A stretch of 64,000 nt of DNA from Bact-08 sp964533215 (GTDB lineage Bacteria > Bacteroidota > Bacteroidia > Bacteroidales > UBA932): NCBI GenBank assembly GCA_964533215.1, contig CAZHLJ010000001.1, forward strand, positions 62,001 to 126,000. The letters run 5' to 3'. Both the position numbers and the translations under genes were made by a program. Below are positions 9,654 through 16,750 of the stretch, one piece after another. The notes under the pieces were generated by a model. It saw nothing but the letters and a program-made list of their open reading frames with translations. It made no database searches and had not been told where the DNA came from. Every line of letters starts with the position of its first letter. Position 1 is the stretch's first letter.

Positions 9654-10133
9654 ATGAATAATTTAAGAACAGCATTTATATGTATAGCATTTATGCTAAT
9701 AAACATATTTCCTGCAACCAATTTGTTTGCACAAAAGTGCCCCATGCCTGATGTTGCAGGTTTAGTCTGCGGTAATGTATATAAATACGCCGATGTTACC
9801 GCTAAATTGGGGCAGCCATCAAGTTATAGAAGTATTGAGGGAGAGGAAGGATTAGATGAAGAGTATTATTATAGAACAAATCTTTTACGATTTCAAGGAA
9901 ATGGCGTGTTTACTGATTTTGTTTTAGAGAATACTCAATTTGCAATTTACACCGCCTATCTTAATGGAGGAATAAAAGTAGGAAACCCGGTAACAAAATT
10001 TCAACAACTGGGATTCGGTTCATTAAAATTAAAACAGGACGGAGAATACATGTTTATTCTCCAGGATTCGTGGATTGAAATAAGACATAATAAAGGAATA
10101 ATAACAAAGTTGTTTTTTTCAATTCCTGACTAA
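9654..10133 (+). CDS. Small secreted protein of unknown function
   Basis: 159 residues with a signal peptide (hydrophobic core FICIAFMLINIFPATNL, predicted cleavage after LFAQ). The mature part has two Cys close to the N-terminus (KCPMPDVAGLVCGN), which could form a disulfide, and a beta-rich body with EGEEGLDEEYYYRTN and VGNPVTKFQQLG. The last segment faintly resembles small lipid-A or BamE-like beta folds, but not enough to name it. It stands alone: divergent from fecR, convergent with lepA. Function unknown. Confidence 0.75.
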   Translation: MNNLRTAFICIAFMLINIFPATNLFAQKCPMPDVAGLVCGNVYKYADVTAKLGQPSSYRSIEGEEGLDEEYYYRTNLLRFQGNGVFTDFVLENTQFAIYTAYLNGGIKVGNPVTKFQQLGFGSLKLKQDGEYMFILQDSWIEIRHNKGIITKLFFSIPD

Positions 10134-10156
10134 TTTTAAGTTGACTATAGCATTTA

Positions 10157-11944
10157 CTAATCAAGCTTAAGTACTGCCATGAAGGCACTCTGCGGCACCT
10201 CTACATTTCCGACCTGACGCATTCTCTTCTTTCCTTTCTTCTGTTTTTCCAGCAGCTTACGTTTCCTGGAAATATCACCTCCGTAGCACTTTGCAGTAAC
10301 ATCCTTTCTTACAGCCTTGACAGTCTCGCGGGCTATTATCTTTGCACCAATGGCGGCTTGAATCGCGATATCGAACTGCTGGCGAGGAATAAGCTCCTTC
10401 AGTTTTTCGCACATCCTCCTTCCAAAGTCATACGCATGATCTTTGTGTATAAGGCTGGAAAGCGCGTCTACAGGCTCTGCATTCAGCAGGATATCCAGCT
10501 TGACAAGCTCTGCCTCCTTGTAACCTACAACATGATAGTCGAAAGATGCATAACCCTTTGAAACCGATTTCAGCTTATCGTAAAAATCGAAGACAATCTC
10601 TGCAAGCGGCATCTCAAAATTAAGCTCAACCCTCTCACTGGTGAGGAAATGCTGGCTCACCAACACACCTCTCTTGTCCAGACAGAGTTTCATGATGACC
10701 CCGAAATATTCCGACTTGGAAATCACCTGGGCACGGATGTATGGCTCTTCTATATAATCTATGAGAGTAGGAGCAGGAAGTCCGGACGGATTGTGGACAT
10801 CTATAACCTCCCCCTGAGTAGTATAAACTTTGTAGGATACGTTTGGGACTGTAGTGATGACATCCATGTCAAACTCTCTGTAGAGTCTCTCTTGAATTAT
10901 CTCAAGATGTAAAAGCCCCAGGAAACCACCTCTGTAGCCAAATCCCAACGCAAGCGATGATTCCGGTTCAAAAACCAAAGAAGCATCATTTAATTGAAGT
11001 TTCTCCAGAGAGGCCCTCAAATCTTCGTACTGATCTGCCTCAACAGGATATATTCCCGCAAAGACCATCGGCTTGACCTCTTCAAAACCGGCTATTGCAC
11101 TGGCACAAGGCCTCAGCTGATGAGTTATTGTATCTCCCACCTTAACCTCACTGGCAGTCTTTACTCCCGAGATTATGTACCCGACATCTCCTGTGCGGAC
11201 TTCATCTGTAGGAATCATTTTAAGCCGGAGCTTTCCAACTTCGTCTGCCTCATACTCTTTACCTGTATTGAAGAACTTTACCTTGTCACCTTTTTTGATC
11301 ACACCGTTCTGAACTTTAAAATAGGCAATGATACCTCTGAAGGAGTTAAACACCGAGTCAAAAATCAATGCCTGCAGAGGTGCCTCCTCGTCTCCCTTTG
11401 GAGATGGAACTTTTTTTACTATTGCCTCAAGTATTTCCGGAATGCCGACACCTGTCTTCGCACTTGCAAGAAGGATATCTTCTTCATCACAACCGATTAG
11501 ATCTATGATCTGGTCTTTCACGGTATCCACCATGGCAGCATCCATATCTATCTTGTTGAGTACCGGAATAATTTCAAGATCGTGTGCCAAGGCCAGATAA
11601 AGGTTGGATATTGTCTGAGCTTGGATACCTTGGGTGGCATCCACAACAAGCAATGCTCCCTCGCAGGAGGCTATTGCTCTGGATACCTCGTAGGAAAAGT
11701 CTACGTGACCGGGAGTATCAATCAGGTTCAAAATGTACTTCTCTCCTCCGGATATATAGTCCATCTGAATTGCATGGCTCTTTATTGTAATACCCTTCTC
11801 CTTCTCCAGATCCATAGAGTCTAGGACCTGGTTCTCCATCTCTCTTGAGTTAAGTGTATGTGTACACTCAAGTAGTCTGTCGGCCAAAGTGCTTTTCCCG
11901 TGGTCTATATGTGCAATAATACAGAAATTCCTAATTTGCTTCAT
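10157..11944 (-). CDS. lepA: Elongation factor 4 (LepA), ribosomal back-translocase GTPase
   Basis: 595 residues, the usual LepA length. The G domain is intact: the P-loop is in AHIDHGKST at about residues 11-19, switch I is EKEKGITIKSHA, G3 is DTPGHVDF with the catalytic His present, and G4 is NKID. Domains II and III follow, then the LepA-specific C-terminal domain ending in RKKLLEKQKKGKKRMR and the basic CTD tail. It binds ribosomes stalled or paused under stress and remodels the pre/post-translocation state. Single-gene unit facing the transketolase genes; a candidate -7 box TATCTTTG is at 11972-11979 on minus. Confidence 0.97.
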   Translation of the reverse strand: MKQIRNFCIIAHIDHGKSTLADRLLECTHTLNSREMENQVLDSMDLEKEKGITIKSHAIQMDYISGGEKYILNLIDTPGHVDFSYEVSRAIASCEGALLVVDATQGIQAQTISNLYLALAHDLEIIPVLNKIDMDAAMVDTVKDQIIDLIGCDEEDILLASAKTGVGIPEILEAIVKKVPSPKGDEEAPLQALIFDSVFNSFRGIIAYFKVQNGVIKKGDKVKFFNTGKEYEADEVGKLRLKMIPTDEVRTGDVGYIISGVKTASEVKVGDTITHQLRPCASAIAGFEEVKPMVFAGIYPVEADQYEDLRASLEKLQLNDASLVFEPESSLALGFGYRGGFLGLLHLEIIQERLYREFDMDVITTVPNVSYKVYTTQGEVIDVHNPSGLPAPTLIDYIEEPYIRAQVISKSEYFGVIMKLCLDKRGVLVSQHFLTSERVELNFEMPLAEIVFDFYDKLKSVSKGYASFDYHVVGYKEAELVKLDILLNAEPVDALSSLIHKDHAYDFGRRMCEKLKELIPRQQFDIAIQAAIGAKIIARETVKAVRKDVTAKCYGGDISRKRKLLEKQKKGKKRMRQVGNVEVPQSAFMAVLKLD

Positions 11945-11971
11945 CTTAATATTTAGAGCTTAATATAGATG

Positions 11972-11979
11972 CAAAGATA
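11972..11979 (-). promoter_or_regulatory. Candidate -7 box of lepA
   Basis: TATCTTTG on minus fits TAnnTTTG and lies 28 bases before the lepA ATG. No TTTG at 19-21 bases upstream, so only the -7 half is supported. A mirror element for the divergent transketolase gene is 31 bases away. Confidence 0.45.
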
Positions 11980-12010
11980 AAAATAATTACCAAAATCCCT
12001 TGTTTGATGC

Positions 12011-12018
12011 TATCTTTG
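12011..12018 (+). promoter_or_regulatory. Candidate -7 box of the transketolase operon
   Basis: TATCTTTG, fitting TAnnTTTG, located 27 bases before the ATG at 12046. The -33 half is not at the expected spacing. Confidence 0.45.
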
Positions 12019-12045
12019 CATGATTAGTAATTAATCATTAACATA

Positions 12046-12891
12046 ATGACAGATATCGCAAATTTACAAGAGATAGCATCTCAAGTTAGGAGAGATATTG
12101 TCCGAATGGTCAATATGGCCGGCTCCGGCCACCCGGGTGGTTCTTTAAGCAGTACCGATTTTTTGACTGCGCTTTATTTCAAAGAACTCAACCACGATCC
12201 TAAAAACTGGACTAGAAATGGAAAAGGAAAAGATATGTTTATCCTTTCGGCAGGACACCTTGCACCAGTCCTTTATAGTCTTTTGGCAAGAACCGGATAC
12301 TTTCCGGTAAAAGAGCTTGCCGATTTAAGAAAACTGGGCTCAAGGCTTCAGGGCCATCCTTCTGTTGAAAGGGGGTTACCTGGAATACACATGGCATCCG
12401 GCTCATTAGGTCAGGGTCTTTCTGTGGCCAACGGTGCGGCAATATCCAAAAGGATAAGTGGAGAGAAGAATTTTGTATATGTTCTGGTTGGCGATGGAGA
12501 GTGCGAAGAGGGTCAGATCTGGGAAGCAGCTTTGTTTGCAGCACAGCAGAAATTAAGTAACCTTATTGCCATGACTGACTGGAACGGTCAGCAAATAGAC
12601 GGACCGGTGAACACTGTCCTCAGTCTTGGAAACTTACAGGACAAATGGATCTCTTTCGGATGGGATTGCAGGATTGTAGATGGACATAACATGGAGTCTA
12701 TACTTGATGCATTCAAGTGGGCAAAGGATAACGGTGGGAATGGAAAGCCAAAGATGCTTCTCATGAAGACAGAGATGGGTAAAGGTGTGGATTTCATGCA
12801 GGGCACGCATCACTGGCATGGAAAGGCGCCAAGCAATGAGCAGACAGAAAAGGCTCTGAGTCAGCTTAAAGAGACTCTTGGCGATTTTTAA
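12046..12891 (+). CDS. Transketolase, N-terminal (TPP-binding) subunit
   Basis: 281 residues corresponding to the N-terminal third of transketolase. The thiamine-diphosphate motif begins at GDGECEEGQIWEA and ends with the NGQQIDG segment; SGHPGGSLSS near residue 30 and AGHLAPVLYS are family signatures. With the next gene it forms a split transketolase that moves two-carbon ketol units between sugar phosphates in the non-oxidative pentose phosphate pathway. The partner gene starts 17 bases downstream. Split transketolases are common in anaerobic bacteria and archaea, so the gene is complete, not truncated. Confidence 0.95.
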   Translation: MTDIANLQEIASQVRRDIVRMVNMAGSGHPGGSLSSTDFLTALYFKELNHDPKNWTRNGKGKDMFILSAGHLAPVLYSLLARTGYFPVKELADLRKLGSRLQGHPSVERGLPGIHMASGSLGQGLSVANGAAISKRISGEKNFVYVLVGDGECEEGQIWEAALFAAQQKLSNLIAMTDWNGQQIDGPVNTVLSLGNLQDKWISFGWDCRIVDGHNMESILDAFKWAKDNGGNGKPKMLLMKTEMGKGVDFMQGTHHWHGKAPSNEQTEKALSQLKETLGDF

Positions 12892-12908
12892 AACTTAAAA
12901 CCAATGTT

Positions 12909-13865
12909 ATGCAAGAGATATTTACAAATACAGGAAATAAAGATACAAGATCTGGTTTTGGGGCTGGCCTTTTAGAAGCCGGCAGAAAAAATCCGGATAT
13001 AGTTGCCCTCTGTGCAGACCTTACCGGTTCTTTGAAGATGGATGCCTTTGCGGCTGAATTCCCTGAGAGATTCGTTCAGTGCGGTATTGCAGAGGCGAAT
13101 ATGATAGGTACGGCTGCCGGGCTTGCAGTTACAGGCAAAATACCTTATGCAGGCTCATTCGCAAATTTTGTAACCGGAAGAGTTTACGATCAGGTGAGAC
13201 AAGCTGTGGCATATTCAGATACAAATGTTAAAATATGTGCTTCTCACGCTGGAATTACCCTTGGAGAGGATGGCGCAACCCATCAGATCATGGAAGATCT
13301 GGGCCTTATGAGAATGTTGCCAAATCTTACAGTGATAAATCCTTGCGACTACAATCAGACAAAAGCTGCTACAATCGCTATTGGAGAGTTTGAAGGTCCT
13401 GTCTATTTAAGATTCGGCCGCCCTTCTGTTCCTAATTTTACACCGGCTGACCAAAAGTTTGAAATTGGCAAAGCCTTAAAACTTATTGATGGTAAGGATG
13501 TTACCATTTTTGCCACAGGCCACTTGGTTTGGGAGTCCATAATTGCGGCACAAGATTTGGAAAAGGAAGGTATATCAGTTGAGTTGATAAACATTCATAC
13601 GATTAAACCTTTGGATAAAAAAGCAGTCATAGAGTCTGCAAAGAAAACCGGAACTGTAGTTTGTGCAGAAGAGCACCTTATTGCAGGAGGACTTGGAGAA
13701 CTTGTTTCTGGGCTTCTTGCTAGAGAAATGCCTACTCCTGTAGAATTTGTAGCTGTTGACGATATGTTTGGTCAAAGTGGTTCTCCGAGCGAATTGCTTA
13801 AGGAGTACAAACTGGATTCAAAGAGCATCATGGCAGCAGTTAAAAAGGCGATATCAAGAAAATAA
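12909..13865 (+). CDS. Transketolase, C-terminal subunit
   Basis: 318 residues with the pyrimidine-binding domain (RFVQCGIAEANMIGTAAGLA contains the conserved Glu that activates the cofactor; SHAGITLGEDGATHQ carries the substrate-side His) and the C-terminal transketolase domain from about residue 190 (the GKDVTIFATGHLVWES and CAEEHLIAGGLGELVS segments). It completes the enzyme with the upstream subunit. The next gene, an ECF sigma factor, starts only 11 bases after the stop and may be read through. Confidence 0.95.
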   Translation: MQEIFTNTGNKDTRSGFGAGLLEAGRKNPDIVALCADLTGSLKMDAFAAEFPERFVQCGIAEANMIGTAAGLAVTGKIPYAGSFANFVTGRVYDQVRQAVAYSDTNVKICASHAGITLGEDGATHQIMEDLGLMRMLPNLTVINPCDYNQTKAATIAIGEFEGPVYLRFGRPSVPNFTPADQKFEIGKALKLIDGKDVTIFATGHLVWESIIAAQDLEKEGISVELINIHTIKPLDKKAVIESAKKTGTVVCAEEHLIAGGLGELVSGLLAREMPTPVEFVAVDDMFGQSGSPSELLKEYKLDSKSIMAAVKKAISRK

Positions 13866-13876
13866 ATATGTAAAAG

Positions 13877-14419
13877 ATGGACGATAAGGATCTCTTGGCA
13901 CTCTTTAAAGAGGAGGGAAAAGGGCAATATGCTTTCAACCTTATCGTAAGTAAATATAGTGAGAGGCTATATTGGCACATCCGCAAGATGGTTGCCTCCC
14001 ATGATGACACCAACGATCTTTTACAAAACACTTTTATCAAAGCCTGGAAAGCTTTACCTGAATTCAGGGAAGAGTCCAGGCTTTTCACTTGGTTATACAG
14101 AATCGCCACCAATGAGGTTCTCACTTTTCTCAAGAGAAAACAGCTCAGATCCTTTCTTTCTCTTACAGATTACTCCAAGAAGCTGGAAAACGTACTGGAA
14201 TCAGATGTATACTTTAACGGAGATGCTACTCAGAAAGCTCTGCATAAAGCGATATTGAAACTTCCGGAAAAACAAAGAATAGTGTTTAACCTACGATATT
14301 TTGATGAAATGAAGTATGAGGAGATATCTGAGATTCTGGGTACTTCTGTTGGGGCTTTGAAGGCATCCTATCATCACGCATCACAAAAAATTCAGGACTC
14401 TTTACAGGAGTTACTTTAA
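13877..14419 (+). CDS. ECF-type sigma factor
   Basis: 180 residues. Region 2 is at about 20-90 (NDLLQNTFIKAWKALPEFREES, then LFTWLYRIATNEVLTFLKR) and region 4 at about 118-175 (LPEKQRIVFNLRYFDEMKYEEISEILGTSVGALKASYHHA). It forms a three-gene unit with a single-pass membrane protein (14450) and a Spy/CpxP-like periplasmic protein (14882), spaced by 30 and 12 bases. This arrangement fits an envelope-stress sigma with its membrane anti-sigma and a periplasmic sensor. The start is the ATG 11 bases after the transketolase stop. Confidence 0.92.
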   Translation: MDDKDLLALFKEEGKGQYAFNLIVSKYSERLYWHIRKMVASHDDTNDLLQNTFIKAWKALPEFREESRLFTWLYRIATNEVLTFLKRKQLRSFLSLTDYSKKLENVLESDVYFNGDATQKALHKAILKLPEKQRIVFNLRYFDEMKYEEISEILGTSVGALKASYHHASQKIQDSLQELL

Positions 14420-14449
14420 TCCTTTTGAGTTTTATATAGTCAAAGAAGT

Positions 14450-14869
14450 ATGAAAGAAAAATTTAACATAGACCAGCCACATTTAAAAGAGAACCCTTAC
14501 TCAGTTCCTGAAGGGTACTTTTCCTCTTTTCAGAGTTCCATTTCAGACAAAATCTCACAAAGAGATTCCAAAGTGGGCACGTGGTCAGTGATTAAACCCC
14601 AACTGGCCCTCGTCTCTACTTTTGCTATAATATTCCTTATGGGATATGGTGCATTTCAATTATTCTCGCCCTCTGCCCCTGAGAGTGCTACTCAGTCTAC
14701 AATTGTAAATTCAAAGCCTTTGGAAGCCAACTATCTTGAAAGTAGCTTCATCGACTTTTTTGATGAAGAGACAGACACTCTTACTCAGACAAAGGAGATT
14801 GATCCTGAGCAGATAATCGAATATCTGAATACCGATGCAGGTATCGTATATTTAGCATGCCTTGAATAA
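14450..14869 (+). CDS. Single-pass membrane protein, probable anti-sigma factor
   Basis: 139 residues: a cytoplasmic part of about 50 residues (with the NPYSVPEGYFSSF motif common in proteins that follow ECF sigma genes in Bacteroidetes), one transmembrane helix at about 51-70 (LALVSTFAIIFLMGYGAFQLF) and an acidic periplasmic tail (SFIDFFDEETDTLTQ). No zinc-binding anti-sigma motif is visible. Position between the sigma gene and the Spy-like gene supports an anti-sigma role, which is inference. Confidence 0.75.
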   Translation: MKEKFNIDQPHLKENPYSVPEGYFSSFQSSISDKISQRDSKVGTWSVIKPQLALVSTFAIIFLMGYGAFQLFSPSAPESATQSTIVNSKPLEANYLESSFIDFFDEETDTLTQTKEIDPEQIIEYLNTDAGIVYLACLE

Positions 14870-14881
14870 AATAGAGCAATT

Positions 14882-15358
14882 ATGAAACTAAGTATGAAAA
14901 AGACAATCCTATCACTTGTGATCTTGTGTTTTTTAACTGGAGCTAAAGCACAAGGGCCGGAACAAAACAATCAGGCAAAATGGAATCAACGATATGAGCA
15001 GATTCAGAGTGCAAAAGTTGCTTTTTACACTTCAGCCATGGAACTCACTCCACAGGAAGCTGAGGCTTTCTGGCCTATATACAACAGCTACTGGAAAGAG
15101 AGGGAGGTTGCCCATAAAAGACTTCAAGGAAGTCTGAAAGCCCTAGCGAGAATGACTACCGGTGAGAGACCTTCTTCAGAAAGTGAGATAAGAAGGGTAA
15201 TGGATTTATATGTTAACACTTTTGCATTAGAAGGTGCTATACAGAGAAAATATTACGAACAGTTTTTAAAAGTACTCTCGGTAGAAAAGGTTGCAAAGCT
15301 TTACAAAGCTGAGGATGATTTCAGAATAAGAATGATTCACCAACTCAGAGGTAATTGA
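14882..15358 (+). CDS. Spy/CpxP-like periplasmic protein (ECF sensor type)
   Basis: 158 residues with a signal peptide ending TGAKAQ. The mature protein is nearly all helical and carries the LTPQEAEAFWPIYNSYW motif, a form of the LTxxQ-type repeat of Spy/CpxP periplasmic chaperones. Proteins of this type are annotated as sensors of ECF sigma factors in Bacteroidetes. Together with the two preceding genes it suggests a response to misfolded envelope proteins. Its last 14 bases overlap the convergent trmN6 gene. Two in-frame ATGs (14882 and 14894) are possible starts. Confidence 0.8.
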   Translation: MKLSMKKTILSLVILCFLTGAKAQGPEQNNQAKWNQRYEQIQSAKVAFYTSAMELTPQEAEAFWPIYNSYWKEREVAHKRLQGSLKALARMTTGERPSSESEIRRVMDLYVNTFALEGAIQRKYYEQFLKVLSVEKVAKLYKAEDDFRIRMIHQLRGN

Positions 15359-16109
15359 AGCGGGACCCCAAATAAAAATCCTTAGTGAGATCTTTGTATT
15401 GTTCTGTATATTCAAGTCCACCTGTTTCTTGCATTACAAGCTCTTCTTCCTTAATTTCCGTCTTAACTGAAGAGTAGACAAACTCCAGAAGATATCTCTT
15501 CTCCTTTTTCCCTGCAAGAGTCTTCACTTTGCAACGTCTTATCAATTGCAAAGGTTTTAAGGCAGTCATCTCAATAAATTTATTGCCCTCTTCTCTGGGC
15601 AGGACAATTGCAAGTCTACCTTGATTTTCCAGTAAGGCAACCGCTGCCTCTATAATTACTTCATATGGAAGATCATCATTGTGCCTGGCAGATGTCCTTC
15701 TTTTACATGTAGCTTTTAGTGAATCTATGAAGTAGGGAGGATTTGAGACTATCAACTGATATTTTTTCTCAGGAGGATCCTTAATCAAGTTTTGAAGAGG
15801 ATTCTCTGTGGAAACAAGCTTACCGGCCCATGGAGATTGCGAAAAGTTATAGTGCGCTTCATCGACAGATGGCTTGTCAATATCAATGGCATTTATGATG
15901 AACGAGGAAGAGATCTCTGACATTCTTTGAGCAATGATAAGTGATATCACGCCCGTACCAGTACCAACATCAAGAATTCTTGTTACAGGAATAGTCTCCG
16001 AAACCATTGGCAGAGAAATCCATGCCCCAAGCAATACACCATCAGTGTTCACCTTCATGGCAGACTGACCCTGCCGCACCTTAAATTTCTTAAAGCAAAA
16101 ACTCTCCAT
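15345..16109 (-). CDS. trmN6: tRNA1(Val) (adenine-37-N6)-methyltransferase
   Basis: 254 residues, SAM-dependent Rossmann methyltransferase. N-terminus FCFKKFKVRQGQSAMKVNTDGVLLGAW is the TrmN6 (YfiC) start; motif I is ILDVGTGTGVISL, and the catalytic NPPY motif of N6-adenine methyltransferases is in SNPPYFIDS. It modifies A37 of tRNA-Val. The ATG at 16109 lies inside the 3' end of lolD (20-base overlap), so the two are translationally linked. It ends 14 bases inside the convergent Spy-like gene. Confidence 0.92.
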   Translation of the reverse strand: MESFCFKKFKVRQGQSAMKVNTDGVLLGAWISLPMVSETIPVTRILDVGTGTGVISLIIAQRMSEISSSFIINAIDIDKPSVDEAHYNFSQSPWAGKLVSTENPLQNLIKDPPEKKYQLIVSNPPYFIDSLKATCKRRTSARHNDDLPYEVIIEAAVALLENQGRLAIVLPREEGNKFIEMTALKPLQLIRRCKVKTLAGKKEKRYLLEFVYSSVKTEIKEEELVMQETGGLEYTEQYKDLTKDFYLGSRFNYL

Positions 16110-16743
16110 CTCTCATCTCCAGAGTCCTGTCGCTCATAGTTGCAAGATCCCTGTCATGGGTTACAATTACAATTGTCTGCTGATATTTATCCCTGAGATC
16201 GAAGAAAAGCTTATGGATCTCTTTTTTCGTATTTGTATCAAGATTGCCCGAAGGTTCATCTGCAAAAATAACCGAAGGCCTGTTTATAAGGGCACGGGCA
16301 ATTGCCACTCTCTGCTGTTCTCCCCCGCTCATTTCACTTGGTTTGTGATCCAATCTTCCGCCAAGTCCTAAAAATGTGAGTAGGTCTTTTGCCCTTGATT
16401 TTGCCGAGGACATTCCTTCCTTAGCAATCAAGGCAGGTATTACAACATTTTCAAGAGCAGTGAATTCCGGTAAAAGATGGTGGAACTGAAAAACGAACCC
16501 TATCCTTTTATTTCTGAAATCGGCGAGAGCATTTGAATTAAGAGAAAAGACATCTACCTTGTCAATGTAAACCTTCCCTGAGTCCGGATAGGATAGTGTA
16601 CCAAGTATTTGGAGCAAGCTAGACTTTCCAGCCCCGCTTGCTCCAACTATACTTAACACTTCAGCCTCTTTTGCTTCAAAATCAATTCCTTTCAACACAA
16701 GAAGGGAGCCGAATGATTTTTTAATATTTTGTGCTTGGATCAT
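16090..16743 (-). CDS. lolD: ABC transporter ATP-binding protein, LolD type
   Basis: 217 residues from the ATG at 16743, which gives the standard start MIQAQNIKKSFG and lies 7 bases behind the EF-G-like gene; an upstream extension would overlap that gene. Walker A is GASGAGKSS, the signature is SGGEQQRV, Walker B is VIFADEPSGNLD, and the switch His is in VTHDRDLA. The Q-loop FVFQFHHLLPEFTA is typical of the LolD/MacB class. It would power lipoprotein release or another FtsX-type permease; no permease gene is adjacent, so assignment to Lol is by similarity only. Confidence 0.88.
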   Translation of the reverse strand: MIQAQNIKKSFGSLLVLKGIDFEAKEAEVLSIVGASGAGKSSLLQILGTLSYPDSGKVYIDKVDVFSLNSNALADFRNKRIGFVFQFHHLLPEFTALENVVIPALIAKEGMSSAKSRAKDLLTFLGLGGRLDHKPSEMSGGEQQRVAIARALINRPSVIFADEPSGNLDTNTKKEIHKLFFDLRDKYQQTIVIVTHDRDLATMSDRTLEMRDGEFLL

Positions 16744-16750
16744 TAATTTG

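Noticed and set aside
13840..14133. 97-codon minus-strand frame over the transketolase-sigma junction
   Set aside because: Antisense to the sigma factor gene, which has clear regions 2 and 4.
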